Assembly: GCF_003336745.1 (NCBI RefSeq)
Contig: NZ_QGMX01000001.1
Location: 124,001 to 188,000 of the forward strand
From: Thermus caldifontis
GTDB taxonomy: Bacteria > Deinococcota > Deinococci > Deinococcales > Thermaceae
Length of the DNA: 64,000 bases
Direction: 5' to 3'
Positions 35,703 to 46,835 of this stretch are shown here, piece after piece (position 1 is the stretch's first letter; every line of letters starts with the position of its first letter). The position numbers and the translations under genes are program-made. The notes below the pieces were generated by a model. It was not told the origin of the DNA. It worked only from the letters and a program-made list of their open reading frames with translations, and did not search any database.

Positions 35703-36173
35703 ATGGCGCGCGAGGTAAAGCTAACCAAGGCCGGTTACGAGCGGCTCATGCAGCAACTTCTGCAGGAACGGGAGCGCCTGCAAGAGGCCACCCGCATCCT
35801 GCAGGAGCTCATGGAGTCCTCCGACGACTACGACGACTCGGGGCTGGAAGCGGCCAAGCAGGAAAAGGCCCGCATTGAGGCCCGGATCGACAGCCTCGAG
35901 GACATCCTCTCCCGGGCGGTGATCATAGAAGGAGCCACCACCGAGGTGATCGGCCTGGGCTCGGTGGTGGAGCTGGAAGACCCGGTCAGCGGAGAACGCC
36001 TGGAGGTACAGGTGGTTTCCCCCGCCGAGGCCAGCGTCCTGGAGACCCCCATGAAGATCTCCGATGCCTCCCCCATGGGCAAGGCCCTCCTGGGCCACAG
36101 GGAAGGGGATGTGCTCAGCCTGGAAACCCCTAAGGGCAAGAAGGAGTTCCGGGTGGTCTCGGTGCGCGGCTAG
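35703..36173 (+). CDS. gfh1: Transcription factor Gfh1 (anti-cleavage GreA homologue)
   Basis: 156 residues: N-terminal coiled coil and C-terminal FKBP-like domain of the GreA family. The coiled-coil tip reads [14 protein letters not shown] instead of the catalytic DLSENAEY of GreA, which is the mark of Gfh1. Gfh1 enters the RNA-polymerase secondary channel and inhibits catalysis, unlike GreA. It is special to the Thermus/Deinococcus group. lysS begins 3 bases after its stop, so the two form an operon behind the promoter at 35604. Confidence 0.92.
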   Translation: MAREVKLTKAGYERLMQQLLQERERLQEATRILQELMESSDDYDDSGLEAAKQEKARIEARIDSLEDILSRAVIIEGATTEVIGLGSVVELEDPVSGERLEVQVVSPAEASVLETPMKISDASPMGKALLGHREGDVLSLETPKGKKEFRVVSVRG

Positions 36174-36175
36174 AC

Positions 36176-37651
36176 ATGAACGAGCAGACACGGCAACGCC
36201 TACTCAACCTGGAAGCCCTGGTGGAGGCGGGTTTTCCACCCTACCCCTACCGCTACCCCAAAACCCACAGTGCAAGGGAAATCCTATCCGCCAAGGAGGG
36301 GGCCCCCCCGGAAAGCGAGTGGCCCGAAGAGGTGGCCTTAGCCGGGCGCATCGTGGCCCTTAGGCGCATGGGCAAGGTCACCTTTGCCCACCTCCTGGAC
36401 GGAAGCGGCAAGATTCAGCTTTACTTTCAGAAGGATCTGACCCCCCAGTATGGGCTTCTCAAAAAGCTGGATGTGGGGGACATCCTGGGGGTCAAGGGCA
36501 CGGTCTTCACCACCAAAACCGGCGAGGTTACGGTAAAGGTCCTCTCCTGGACCCCTTTGGTGAAAAGCCTCCACCCCCTCCCCGACAAGTGGCACGGGAT
36601 CAAGGACAAGGAGGTGCGCTACCGGCAGCGCTACCTGGACCTGATCGTCAACCCCGAGGTCCGGGAGATTTTCCAACGGCGCACCGCCATGGTGCGCTAT
36701 ATTCGCCGCTTCTTTGAGGAGCGGGGGTTTTTAGAGGTGGAAACCCCCATCCTCCAGCCCACCACCGGCGGGGCGGAGGCCAGGCCCTTCAAGACCTACC
36801 ACAATGCCCTGGACCACGAGTTCTACCTGAGGATCTCCTTGGAACTCTACCTGAAGCGCCTTTTGGTGGGCGGCTTGGAAAAGGTTTTTGAGATCGGTCG
36901 GAACTTCCGCAACGAGGGGATTGACCACAACCACAACCCTGAGTTCACCATGCTGGAGGCCTACTGGGCCTACGCCGACTACCAGGACATGGCCAAGCTG
37001 GTGGAGGAACTGCTTTCCGGCCTGGTCCTTCACCTCTTTGGCTCCTACCAGGTCCCCTACCAGGGCCGGACCCTGGACTTCACCCCACCCTTCCGCCGCA
37101 TCTCCTTCGTGGAAGCCCTGAAGGAGAAAGCGGGCCTCGCCTTTGACCCCTTGGACCTGGAAAGGCTAAGGATTTTCGCGGATGCCCACCACCCGGAACT
37201 GGCCCATGTCCCCAGCTACAAGCTCCTGGACAAGCTTTTCGGCATCTACGTGGAGCCTGAGCTGCAAAACCCCACCTTCGTCTTTGACTTCCCCCTGGCC
37301 ATCAGCCCCCTGGCCAAGCGGCACCGGGAAAAGCCCGGGCTTACCGAGCGCTGGGACCTCTATGCGGCCGGGATGGAGCTCGCCCCCGCCTACTCCGAGC
37401 TCAACGACCCCCTGGACCAAAGGGAGCGCTTCCTGGAACAGGCCAGGCGCAGGAAGGAAGGGGACGAGGAGGCCCCTGAGCCCGACGAGGACTTCCTCCT
37501 GGCCCTGGAGTACGGCATGCCCCCGGCGGCGGGGCTTGGCTTGGGCCTGGACCGCCTGGCCATGATCCTCACCGACCAGCCCTCTTTGAGGGATGTCCTC
37601 CTCTTCCCCCTCCTCAAGCCCAAGCGGGAGCTGGTGGAGGAAGAGACCTAG
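36176..37651 (+). CDS. lysS: Lysyl-tRNA synthetase, class II
   Basis: 491 residues. N-terminal OB-fold anticodon domain ([33 protein letters not shown] region), class II motif 1 around [18 protein letters not shown], motif 2 [24 protein letters not shown], motif 3 [13 protein letters not shown]. Charges tRNA-Lys with lysine. It lies 3 bases after gfh1 and directly abuts the CDF gene. Confidence 0.96.
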   Translation: MNEQTRQRLLNLEALVEAGFPPYPYRYPKTHSAREILSAKEGAPPESEWPEEVALAGRIVALRRMGKVTFAHLLDGSGKIQLYFQKDLTPQYGLLKKLDVGDILGVKGTVFTTKTGEVTVKVLSWTPLVKSLHPLPDKWHGIKDKEVRYRQRYLDLIVNPEVREIFQRRTAMVRYIRRFFEERGFLEVETPILQPTTGGAEARPFKTYHNALDHEFYLRISLELYLKRLLVGGLEKVFEIGRNFRNEGIDHNHNPEFTMLEAYWAYADYQDMAKLVEELLSGLVLHLFGSYQVPYQGRTLDFTPPFRRISFVEALKEKAGLAFDPLDLERLRIFADAHHPELAHVPSYKLLDKLFGIYVEPELQNPTFVFDFPLAISPLAKRHREKPGLTERWDLYAAGMELAPAYSELNDPLDQRERFLEQARRRKEGDEEAPEPDEDFLLALEYGMPPAAGLGLGLDRLAMILTDQPSLRDVLLFPLLKPKRELVEEET

Positions 37652-38524
37652 GTGGCGGAACGGGCTGCCCGCCTCAGCTTCCTGGTGGCCCTCCTGGTCT
37701 TAGGGCTTAAGGGGGTTGCCTACCTCCTCACCGGCTCGGTGGCCTTGCTTTCCGATGCCCTCGAGTCCACAGTGAACGTGGCGGCCGCGCTTCTGGCCCT
37801 CTTCGCCATCCGCTTCGCCCAGAGGCCCCCCGACGAAACCCACCCCTTTGGCCACACCAAGGCCGAGTACTTCTCCGCGGTGCTGGAGGGGGTCTTGGTG
37901 GCGCTGGCTGCCCTCCTCATCATCAAGGAGTCCATCCCCCGCCTCCTGGAACCCAAGCCCCTCGAGGGCCTGGGGCCTGGTCTCTTGGTCAGCCTCCTGG
38001 CCTCCCTCCTGAACGGCCTTTTGGCCTGGCACCTCATCCGCCAGGGAAAGCTTCTCCGCTCCCCTGCCCTCACCGCCGATGGGTACCACGTGCTTTCCGA
38101 TGTCCTGACCTCCGTGGAGGTGCTCGCCGGCGTGGGCCTTGCCTGGGGCACGGGGTTATGGGTGCTGGATCCCCTCCTGGCCCTATTGGTGGCGGGGAAC
38201 ATCCTCCTCATGGGCTTCCGCCTGGTGCGCCAGTCCGTGGGGGGGCTTATGGACGAGGGCCTCCCCCCGGAGGAGGTGGGGCGGATCCGGGAAACCCTTG
38301 CCAAGGCCTTGGGGGGAAGGGCCCTGGAGGTCCACGACCTAAGGACCCGCAAGGCGGGGAACCGGGCCTTTTTGGAGTTCCACCTGGTGGTGCCGGGGTC
38401 CATGACGGTGGAAGAAGCCCACCGGCTCTGCGATGAGCTGGAAAGGGTTCTGGAGAGAACTTTCCCTGGCCTTGCCGTCACTATCCACGTGGAACCCGAA
38501 AGCGAGCGTAAACGCCCGGGGTGA
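37652..38524 (+). CDS. Cation diffusion facilitator (zinc/metal exporter, CzrB-like)
   Basis: 290 residues, six membrane helices and a cytoplasmic C-terminal domain. HPFGHTKAEYFSAVLEG is the TM2-TM3 cytoplasmic motif; the transport site in TM5 is HVLSD (HxxxD). In TM2 the pair is E and N (DALESTVN) where the E. coli FieF/YiiP protein has D and D, so the metal site is of a variant type. Exports zinc or other divalent metals against protons. The size and motifs resemble the T. thermophilus zinc transporter CzrB. GTG 37652 starts at the lysS stop. Confidence 0.87.
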   Translation: MAERAARLSFLVALLVLGLKGVAYLLTGSVALLSDALESTVNVAAALLALFAIRFAQRPPDETHPFGHTKAEYFSAVLEGVLVALAALLIIKESIPRLLEPKPLEGLGPGLLVSLLASLLNGLLAWHLIRQGKLLRSPALTADGYHVLSDVLTSVEVLAGVGLAWGTGLWVLDPLLALLVAGNILLMGFRLVRQSVGGLMDEGLPPEEVGRIRETLAKALGGRALEVHDLRTRKAGNRAFLEFHLVVPGSMTVEEAHRLCDELERVLERTFPGLAVTIHVEPESERKRPG

Positions 38525-38683
38525 GGAAGCTGGGGCCCAAGGCTCAGGGAAGACCCATCCCACGGCGTTCCCCCTACCCTGGCCACCTTGTCCCCTCGGA
38601 AAGGGGGCTTTCGGAAAGGCTGGACCCCAACCCCTGGATAGCCCTTGGCCGGCCGCCCCGGCAGGCGGGATGGCATAACGCTC

Positions 38684-38712
38684 TTTTCCTTAGGCGCACA
38701 AAAGCGTAGAAT
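38684..38712 (+). promoter_or_regulatory. Candidate promoter of the methylmalonyl-CoA mutase genes
   Basis: -10 TAGAAT at 38707-38712 with a weak -35 TTTTCC 17 bases upstream. A Shine-Dalgarno AAGGGAGGG sits before ATG 38732. The remaining part of the 207-bp gap 38525-38731 shows only G/C-rich sequence without a clear feature. Confidence 0.45.
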
Positions 38713-38731
38713 ATGGCCCAAGGGAGGGCCC

Positions 38732-40387
<1,656 letters not shown>

Positions 40388-40396
40388 GATGGGGTT

Positions 40397-40816
40397 ATGG
40401 ACCGGCGCATACGGGTGCTCATCGCCAAGCCCGGGCTGGACGGCCACGACCGTGGGGCCAAGGTGGTGGCCCGGGCCTTAAGGGATGCCGGCATGGAGGT
40501 CATTTACACCGGCCTACGGCAAACCCCCGAGATGATCGTCTCGGCGGCCATCCAGGAGGACGTGGACGCCATAGGGCTATCCATCCTCTCGGGGGCCCAC
40601 ATGCACTACTTCCGGGAGGTTAAGAGGCTTTTGGACGAGCAGGGAGCCTCGGACATCCTCCTCTTCGGGGGAGGGATCATCCCCGATGAGGACGTGCCCA
40701 GGCTGAAGGAGCTAGGGGTGGCGGCGGTGTTTGGCCCCGGGACCAGCACCCAGGAGATCGTGGACTTCCTGAAGCGGGCGGTGCCGGAGCGCTGGCGGGC
40801 CCAGGGGTTAGCGTGA
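40397..40816 (+). CDS. Methylmalonyl-CoA mutase, cobalamin-binding subunit
   Basis: 139 residues, the B12-binding domain as a separate polypeptide. [10 protein letters not shown] is the DxHxxG cobalamin motif with the histidine that coordinates cobalt, SILSGAH and [13 protein letters not shown] complete the pocket. Split two-subunit mutases of this kind are common in archaea and Thermus-type bacteria. The thioesterase gene overlaps its stop by 4 bases. Confidence 0.95.
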   Translation: MDRRIRVLIAKPGLDGHDRGAKVVARALRDAGMEVIYTGLRQTPEMIVSAAIQEDVDAIGLSILSGAHMHYFREVKRLLDEQGASDILLFGGGIIPDEDVPRLKELGVAAVFGPGTSTQEIVDFLKRAVPERWRAQGLA

Positions 40817-41301
40817 AGGCCATCCAGCTCTACTACCCACCGGAGTGGGCCCACTGCTACGGGTGCGGCTACCTAAACCCCATGGGCCTTCACCTCAAGA
40901 CCTACTGGAAGGCAGAGGCGGGCCATAGCGAAACCCGCTTCACCCCAAGCCCCCACCACACCGCCATCCCCGGGTTCGTCTACGGAGGGCTTCTCGCCTC
41001 CTTGGTGGACTGCCACTCCACCGCTACCGCCGCCGCCATTAAGGCCCAGGCGGAGGGCCTGGACCTGGAAACCCATCCCTTGCGGTTCGTGACCGCAAGC
41101 CTCAAGGTGGACTACCTGAAGCCCACCCCCCTTGGGCCCGAGCTCCTCTTGGTGGGCCGGGCCCGGGAGGTAAAGGGGAAAAAGGTGGTGGTGGAAACCG
41201 AGCTTTTTGCGGAAGGGGTCCTAACCGTGCGGGGCGAAGCGGTGTTGGTGCAGATCACCCAGGGTTTTGGTCTGGAAAATAGCGCTCCAAAACACGGATG
41301 A
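40813..41301 (+). CDS. PaaI-type hotdog thioesterase
   Basis: 162 residues with a hotdog domain: [19 protein letters not shown] at the N-terminus and [21 protein letters not shown] are the family blocks. It hydrolyses an acyl-CoA ester; next to the mutase a role in clearing a CoA ester of the propionate/methylmalonate route is possible (inference). GTG 40813 overlaps the small subunit stop by 4 bases. Its last 47 bases overlap the convergent coiled-coil gene. Confidence 0.85.
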   Translation: MKAIQLYYPPEWAHCYGCGYLNPMGLHLKTYWKAEAGHSETRFTPSPHHTAIPGFVYGGLLASLVDCHSTATAAAIKAQAEGLDLETHPLRFVTASLKVDYLKPTPLGPELLLVGRAREVKGKKVVVETELFAEGVLTVRGEAVLVQITQGFGLENSAPKHG

Positions 41302-41596
41302 GCTCCGAAAGCGCCTCGGCCTTGGGCGAAGCCACCAACACCAGCTCCAGCCAAGCCTCTTCCAGCGTCTTTTTCAAGGCCAAAAGCTCGGGGCCGGGAA
41401 ACACCTTGCCTAGGGCCACCGCTTGGGTGCGCTCATAACACTCCCGCTTGTCCGCCTGGAGGTGGCGAATGGTTTGCTGGGCATCGTAAAGGGCTGCCTC
41501 TAACCGGTTGATGCGGTCGTGCAAGGGCTTCTCCTCCTGGCGCCTCCTTTTGGCCTCCTGCAGGAACCACCTCTCCCACTCGTCATCCCAGCGCAT
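41255..41596 (-). CDS. Coiled-coil protein of unknown function
   Basis: 113 residues, charged and helical throughout: RWDDEWERWFLQEAKRRRQEEKPLHDRINRLEAALYDAQQTIRHLQADKRE (a long heptad-type coiled coil, read in parts) followed by a second helical part ending in RYFPDQNPG. No family recognised. ATG 41596 is chosen because TATCCT (41603-41608) lies 6 bases upstream, a leaderless promoter, and because the upstream extension is basic low-complexity sequence. It overlaps the convergent thioesterase by 47 bases. Confidence 0.65.
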   Translation of the reverse strand: MRWDDEWERWFLQEAKRRRQEEKPLHDRINRLEAALYDAQQTIRHLQADKRECYERTQAVALGKVFPGPELLALKKTLEEAWLELVLVASPKAEALSELIRVLERYFPDQNPG

Positions 41597-41602
41597 GGCC
41601 TT

Positions 41603-41608
41603 AGGATA
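41603..41608 (-). promoter_or_regulatory. -10 box for the coiled-coil gene (leaderless type)
   Basis: TATCCT on the minus strand, 6 bases before ATG 41596. Confidence 0.5.
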
Positions 41609-41677
41609 GGGTCGCCCCCAAAGCCTAGGGCGTGATCTACGCACAAGAGGGCCGAATCCCTGGCTTTAGGAGGGCCC

Positions 41678-43780
41678 TCACCTGGGAGAACCCCGTCGCG
41701 CCTCCCGAAAACGTTCCCAGAGGAAGAGGGCCAGGGCTAAGGCGATGAGGTAGGGGCGAAGGGGCAAGGAGGAAAGCGGCACCGTTCCCAAATCCTCGAG
41801 GGCCAAAAGCCTTCCCCCAGAGGCCTCGGCCAGGGCCCTGAGAATCCCTTTCCCATCCCTGGGGGTCCACTCCCCGGGAAGGGGCAGGGCTAGGGGAATG
41901 CGGCGCTTCCCGTCCAAGAGCACCCCCGGTTCCCCAGCCAGCACCTCGTACCGCTCCGGACCAGTGGGCACTAAGGGCACCTCCCTTCCCCCGCTAAGGA
42001 AAAGGGGGTTCTCCAAACGGCCCAGGACCACGGCACGCACCAGGTGCTCCTCAGGGTAGGTGTAGAGGGCCACGGCCTTTTGGCTTCCCATGAGGTAGCG
42101 GGCAAGCCCCCCGAGAAAGGGGGCAGCCCCTTCCCAGCCCCGCCAGGACCGGGAAAGGTCGGTGGCCAAGGCGGCCACCCGCCCTTCCCCCCGCTCCCCC
42201 ACCGCCAAGACCGCCCGCCCCTCGCTTTCCAAAAGCACCTCCGCCCAGGGCTCGGCCCGGGCCGGCAGGAGAACGGCAAGGGGGGGTGGGGAAAGCCCTT
42301 GGGTCAGGGGATGGGGCCTGGTTTGGACGGGGAAGCGGCCCTCCAGGCGCTCGCCTTGGAACACCTCCTGCCCCTCCTTCAGGAAAAGCCGGGGAAGTTC
42401 CTGGGCGGTGGCCGCCTGGTAGTACCGCCCCCCACCCTGCTGGGCCAGCTCCTTCAAGAACGCCCGGTCGGCATCGGGCCCTAGGGCCATGGCGCTCACC
42501 TCGAGGCCCGAGGCCTCCGCCAGGGCCAGGATGGGCTCCTTAGAATCGGAGATGAGGCCATCGCTGAGCACCAGAACCCCCTTCCTATCCACCGGGACAT
42601 CCCCAAGAAGCCCCACCGCCTCCCGAAAGGCAGGCCCCAACACGGTCCCACCCCCCGCCCGCACGGAGAGGAGGAGGCTTTCCGCCTCCTTCTTGCCCTG
42701 TTCCGTCATGGGCCTGGGGGGGAAAAGGACCCGATGGGTGGAGGAGAAGAGGACCACGCCCAGGTGGTCCTCCGCCGCCGCCGAGCGCACCAGTTCCAAG
42801 GCCCCGGCCACCGCCAGGGAAAGCTTCTCCCCCTCCATGCTTCCGGAAACGTCCAGGACCAGGACCAAGGCCGCCCCCTTACGGCCCAGGGGCTTTAGGG
42901 GGAGGTCCTGCGGCAAAACCCGGTCCCAGCCACCGAAGAAAAGGCCCTTGGGGGTGGCGGTGAAAAGAAGCCCTCCCCCCCGACGCAGATACTCCCTTAG
43001 GGCCTCGGGGGCCCCTGGGGGAAGGTCCAAAACCCCCAGGCCCACCACCACCAGGTCGGCCTCCAAGGGCATGCGGAAGGGGCCCTCCTCCACCTGAAAA
43101 CCCTGGGCCTCCAGGTAACGGGCCAAGGCCGGATCCCCCAACACCAGGGCCTTGCCGCGGTCGGCAGGTTCCAGGCTCACCTGGGCCTCGCTCCTGCCCC
43201 AGGCGCCTTCCACCACCGCCCGCACCTGGGCCTCCTCCGTAAGGGAGAAGGTGTAGGCCAGGGTTTTGCGACCCTCCACCCAAAGACTCTTTTCCACGGA
43301 CCCCCCAGGACCCTCCACCCTAAGCCGGGCCTCCACGGGAAGGGGCGCCTCGAGGACCACCCCCACCCCCACCGTCTCCCCATAAAGCGGGTAAGGCGGG
43401 GGCAAAAGCCCCACCGCCACATGGGGCTTGGGGGGCACGTACACCGCATCCAGGGGGAAAGGCGCCGGTATGGGGGCGAAAAGCCCATCGGAAACCAGCA
43501 CCACCCGGTCGGGCTTCAGGGCCGCCACCTCCTGAAAAGCCACCCTCAGGTCCGTTCCCTCCCCCAGGTCCAGCCTGCGGGCCGTGGGAGAGGGAAGCCT
43601 CGCCGCACGCTCGGCGAAGGCCACATAGATCCCATCCCTCGGGAGCTTTCCCGCAATGGCGAAGACGCTCTCCCTAGCGGAGGGGGAAAAATCCAGAAGG
43701 TACACCACCCGCCCCGGTAGGGGCCATGCGGGGCCCAGGAAGGCCAAGACAAGAAGCACGAGAACCCCTAGCCGAAGCAT
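41678..43780 (-). CDS. Membrane-anchored von Willebrand factor A protein
   Basis: 700 residues. An N-terminal hydrophobic segment (LGVLVLLVLAFLGPAWPL), a first Rossmann-like part, a glutamine-amidotransferase-like region (ADLVVVGLGVLDLPPGAPEALREYLRRGGG), then a vWA domain from about residue 305 with an intact MIDAS motif LVLDVSGSMEG and LSDGLI, and a C-terminal membrane helix before ERFREARRG. Probably binds a metal-dependent protein partner at the cell surface; the role is unknown. It follows the 108-bp repeat copy B by 29 bases, and no other BatA-type genes are near. Confidence 0.8.
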   Translation of the reverse strand: MLRLGVLVLLVLAFLGPAWPLPGRVVYLLDFSPSARESVFAIAGKLPRDGIYVAFAERAARLPSPTARRLDLGEGTDLRVAFQEVAALKPDRVVLVSDGLFAPIPAPFPLDAVYVPPKPHVAVGLLPPPYPLYGETVGVGVVLEAPLPVEARLRVEGPGGSVEKSLWVEGRKTLAYTFSLTEEAQVRAVVEGAWGRSEAQVSLEPADRGKALVLGDPALARYLEAQGFQVEEGPFRMPLEADLVVVGLGVLDLPPGAPEALREYLRRGGGLLFTATPKGLFFGGWDRVLPQDLPLKPLGRKGAALVLVLDVSGSMEGEKLSLAVAGALELVRSAAAEDHLGVVLFSSTHRVLFPPRPMTEQGKKEAESLLLSVRAGGGTVLGPAFREAVGLLGDVPVDRKGVLVLSDGLISDSKEPILALAEASGLEVSAMALGPDADRAFLKELAQQGGGRYYQAATAQELPRLFLKEGQEVFQGERLEGRFPVQTRPHPLTQGLSPPPLAVLLPARAEPWAEVLLESEGRAVLAVGERGEGRVAALATDLSRSWRGWEGAAPFLGGLARYLMGSQKAVALYTYPEEHLVRAVVLGRLENPLFLSGGREVPLVPTGPERYEVLAGEPGVLLDGKRRIPLALPLPGEWTPRDGKGILRALAEASGGRLLALEDLGTVPLSSLPLRPYLIALALALFLWERFREARRGSPR

Positions 43781-43809
43781 AGCCTCATGCTAAGGGCTGG
43801 GGGAACCCC

Positions 43810-43917
43810 TCATACCCTTTCCTATTGTTTCCTTCGCTAAGCCCCAACGAGATGACGCCTACCGGAGGCCCTTTCCGGGGCCCCCACCCTGGCTTGCGCC
43901 AGGGTGGGGTGGTATCA
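43810..43917 (-). repeat. 108-bp repeat element, copy B
   Basis: Read on the minus strand it matches copy A (11693-11800) at 98 of 108 positions without gaps. It starts with the TGA stop of ribBA and ends just before the vWA gene. The perfect 12-bp hairpin arms (43882-43893 and 43898-43909) are unchanged, but the loop is flipped, so the 28-base hairpin reads the same on the + strand in both copies although the flanks are inverted. Other differences are six scattered changes. It may also end transcription of the riboflavin operon. Confidence 0.85.
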
Positions 43918-45117
43918 GTCCATCCAGTGCCCGAGCTTCTCCTTTTTGGCCTGGAGGTACCGCTCGTTGTGGGGATTGTCCCCGGCCCGCAAGGGAAGGC
44001 GCTCCACGATCTCGATGCCGAAGCCGGACAGGGCCTTCACCTTGCGCGGGTTATTGGTGAGAAGGCGCATCTTGCGCACCCCCAGGTCGTAGAGGATCTG
44101 GGCCCCCACCCCGTAGTCCCTTAGATCCGGAGGAAATCCCAAGGCCAGGTTGGCCTCCACCGTGTCCAGCCCTTGGTCCTGCAGGTGGTAGGCCCGGATC
44201 TTGTTGACGAGGCCGATTCCCCGCCCCTCCTGCCTCAGGTAGACCAAAACCCCCTTCCCCTCCTGGGCAATCCGCTCCAGGGCCAGGTCCCGCTGGAAAC
44301 CGCAGTCGCACCTCAAGGAGTGGAGGGCATCCCCGGTGAGGCACTCGGAGTGCATGCGCACCAGGATGGGCTCCTCAGGGTCCCAGCTTCCCATGACCAA
44401 GGCGGCGTGCTCCTCCCCGGTGAGGCTATCCCGAAAGCCCAGGATGCGGAACTCGCCAAACCGGGTGGGCAAAAGGGCCTCCGCCTCCCGCCTCACGTAG
44501 AGATCCCCCTTCTCCAGGCGATAGCGGATGAGGTCGGCGATGGTGCCCACCTTAAGCCCGTGGCGCCCAGCGAACGGCAAAAGATCCGGAAGCCGGGCCA
44601 TGGTGCCGTCCTCCTTGAGGATCTCGATCAGGCTCCCCACCGGCCAGAGCCCCGCCAGGCGCAAAAGGTCCACCGTGGCCTCCGTGTGTCCGGCCCGCCT
44701 CAGGACCCCGCCGGGCCTCGCCACCAGGGGAAAGATGTGCCCAGGACGCCGGAAGTCTTGGGCAGTGGCCTCGGGATCAGCCAGAAGCCTAATGGTGGCC
44801 GCCCGCTCAAAGGCGGAAATCCCCGTGCTGGTCCCCCGGGCATCCACGCTCACGGTGAAGCGGGTGCCCTGGGGATCCTGGTTCCTCTCCACCATGAGGT
44901 GCAGGTCCAAGGCCTTGGCCCGCTCCTCCGTGAGGGCCACGCAAAGGAGGCCCCGGCACTCCTTGAGCATAAAGTTCACCCACTCCGGGGTCACGTGTTC
45001 CGCCGCCATGATGAGGTCGCCCTCGTTTTCCCGGTCCTCGTCGTCCACCAGGATCACCGGGCGGCCTTGGCGGAGTTCTTCCATGAGTTCCCTAACGCTG
45101 GCCAAACCCTCCATCAT
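43915..45117 (-). CDS. ribBA: Bifunctional 3,4-dihydroxy-2-butanone 4-phosphate synthase / GTP cyclohydrolase II
   Basis: 400 residues with both entry enzymes of riboflavin synthesis. N-terminal half (RibB): DDEDRENEGDLIMAAEHVTPE and GHTEATVDLLRLAG. C-terminal half (RibA): zinc cysteines in SECLTGDALHSLRCDCGFQ, then LRQEGRGIGLVNKI and LTNNPRKV. Both ATG 45117 and 45114 are possible; each overlaps the ribE stop. Third and last gene of the ribD-ribE-ribBA operon; no lumazine synthase (ribH) gene follows. Confidence 0.95.
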   Translation of the reverse strand: MMEGLASVRELMEELRQGRPVILVDDEDRENEGDLIMAAEHVTPEWVNFMLKECRGLLCVALTEERAKALDLHLMVERNQDPQGTRFTVSVDARGTSTGISAFERAATIRLLADPEATAQDFRRPGHIFPLVARPGGVLRRAGHTEATVDLLRLAGLWPVGSLIEILKEDGTMARLPDLLPFAGRHGLKVGTIADLIRYRLEKGDLYVRREAEALLPTRFGEFRILGFRDSLTGEEHAALVMGSWDPEEPILVRMHSECLTGDALHSLRCDCGFQRDLALERIAQEGKGVLVYLRQEGRGIGLVNKIRAYHLQDQGLDTVEANLALGFPPDLRDYGVGAQILYDLGVRKMRLLTNNPRKVKALSGFGIEIVERLPLRAGDNPHNERYLQAKKEKLGHWMD

Positions 45118-45698
45118 TCCCCCTTCATTAACCGTTCCAGGTAACGGGCGATGAGGTCCACCTCCAGGTTCACCCCATCCCCCACCCCTAGGCCCCCCAG
45201 GTTGGTGATCCTCAGGGTGTGGGGAATGAGGGTCACGAAGAAGGCATCCCCCTTAAGCCCCGCCACCGTGAGGGAAACCCCGTTTAGGGCCACGCTCCCC
45301 TTTTCGGCGATGTAGCGGGAAAGCTCCCGCGGCGGGCGGAAATAGTAGTCCAGGGCCCCTGGGGTCTCCCGGATGGCCACCACCTCCGCCACCCCATCCA
45401 CATGCCCGGTGACGAAATGCCCCCCAAGCCTCTCCCCCACCTTAAGGGCCCGCTCCAGGTTGGGCCGGTGCCCTACCCGCCAGGTGGGGGCGGTGCGGCG
45501 CCGGGTTTCCTGGGCCAACTCCACCCAAAACCCCTCCCCATCCACCGCCACCGCGGTGAGGCAGACCCCATCCACGGCCACGGAATCCCCCACCTTAAGG
45601 TCGGAAAGCACCTCTTTGGCGGCAATTCGCACCCTGAGGAAGGGCCCTTCCTCCACCCGCACGATCTCGCCCGTTTCCTCCACCAGTCCCGTGAACAT
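45114..45698 (-). CDS. ribE: Riboflavin synthase, alpha chain
   Basis: 194 residues made of two similar lumazine-binding repeats: MFTGLVEETGEIV with DSVAVDGVCLTAV, and LGGHFVTGHVDGVAEV with GSVALNGVSLTVAGL. It dismutates two 6,7-dimethyl-8-ribityllumazine molecules into riboflavin. ATG 45698 shares a base with the ribD stop (TGATG), so the genes are coupled; the longer upstream frame is a shadow of ribD. Confidence 0.95.
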   Translation of the reverse strand: MFTGLVEETGEIVRVEEGPFLRVRIAAKEVLSDLKVGDSVAVDGVCLTAVAVDGEGFWVELAQETRRRTAPTWRVGHRPNLERALKVGERLGGHFVTGHVDGVAEVVAIRETPGALDYYFRPPRELSRYIAEKGSVALNGVSLTVAGLKGDAFFVTLIPHTLRITNLGGLGVGDGVNLEVDLIARYLERLMKGE

Positions 45699-46831
45699 CA
45701 TCCCTCCGGATAGGCCTCCAGCCAAAGATCCTCTCCTAGCCATTCCCTACGCACCAGCCTGAGCCCTTTGGCCTCGGCCATGCGCTCCACGGCAAACCCC
45801 TCCAAAAACCCTTTCCCCTCTCCCAAGACCTTGGGCGCCACGAAAAGGGCCAGCTTATCCACCAAGCCCCTTTGCCAGAAGGCTCCGGCCAGCCTCGGCC
45901 CGCCTTCCAACAAGACCCCGTCCAGGCCCTCCTCCAGCAGGAAGGCCAAGGCCGCTTCCAGGCTCACCCTTCCCCCTTCCCGGGGAAGCTCCACCACCCG
46001 GGCCCCCACCCCCTCGAGGGCCCTAAGCCGGTCCTTGGGAGCGCCTCTGCCCACCAGCACGTACACCTGGGCAGGCTCCTCCCGGGGCCCCTTGCGGAAG
46101 ATGCGAGCGGTAGGGGGGGTGCGGCCTTCCGTGTCCAGGACCACCTTCACCGGGTCCCTAAGGGGCGGGGGCTCCAGCATGAGGGGGAAGGGGCGGAAGT
46201 CGGGCTCCCGCACGGTGAGCCAGGGATCGTCCTGCAAGACGGTTCCCACCCCCACCATCACCACGGGAAGCCACTGGCGGTAGGCCTGGGCCACGCGTCG
46301 GCTTTCCTCCGCGGAAACATAGCGGGCATCCCCGCTCAAGGCCGCCACCTTGCCGTCCAGGGTGAGGGCCGCCTTGAGGAGAACAAAGGGCCGGCCCTTT
46401 CTTTGCCGGTGGAAGAAGACTTCGTTCTGCTCCCGGGCCTCGGCCTCCAGAAGCCCCGCCTCCACCTCCACCCCCCCCGTCCGAAGGCGCCCTAAACCCC
46501 CTTGGGCCAAAGGGTTGGGGTCCTGGGCCGCCACCACCACCCGGGCCACCCCCGCCTGCAAAAGGGCCAGGGAGCAAGGAGGGGTGCGGCCATGGTGGTT
46601 GCAGGGCTCCAGGGAAACATAGGCGGTAGCCCCCCGGGCCAAGGGCCCCGCCCCCCTCAAGGCAAAGACCTCCGCATGGGGCTCCCCGGCCTTGGGATGG
46701 TACCCCTCCCCCACGATGCGGCCCTCCCGCACCAACACCGCCCCCACCAAGGGGTTGGGGTGGGTGTGGCCTCGAGCCCGTTCGGCCAGCTGCAACGCCC
46801 TACGAAGAAAGCGCTCGTCCAGCTCTCGCAA
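45698..46831 (-). CDS. ribD: Riboflavin-specific deaminase/reductase
   Basis: 377 residues, two domains. Deaminase (about 1-145): THPNPLVGAVLV, GEPHAEVFAL and VSLEPCNHHGRTPPC with the zinc-binding H, C and C. Reductase (about 146-377): RPFVLLKAALTLDGKVAA and a final LLEGGPRLAGAF. TTG 46831 is chosen because the strong Shine-Dalgarno AAGGAGGG lies 4 bases upstream; the ATG at 46849 and all sequence before it is riboswitch. First gene of the operon and under direct control of the FMN riboswitch. Confidence 0.92.
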   Translation of the reverse strand: MRELDERFLRRALQLAERARGHTHPNPLVGAVLVREGRIVGEGYHPKAGEPHAEVFALRGAGPLARGATAYVSLEPCNHHGRTPPCSLALLQAGVARVVVAAQDPNPLAQGGLGRLRTGGVEVEAGLLEAEAREQNEVFFHRQRKGRPFVLLKAALTLDGKVAALSGDARYVSAEESRRVAQAYRQWLPVVMVGVGTVLQDDPWLTVREPDFRPFPLMLEPPPLRDPVKVVLDTEGRTPPTARIFRKGPREEPAQVYVLVGRGAPKDRLRALEGVGARVVELPREGGRVSLEAALAFLLEEGLDGVLLEGGPRLAGAFWQRGLVDKLALFVAPKVLGEGKGFLEGFAVERMAEAKGLRLVRREWLGEDLWLEAYPEG

Positions 46832-46835
46832 AGAC

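Noticed and set aside
38525..38731. 207-bp gap after the CDF gene searched for a cobalamin riboswitch in front of the B12-dependent mutase.
   Set aside because: No B12-box sequence (GCCACTG) or typical arms found; only a possible promoter and a Shine-Dalgarno.
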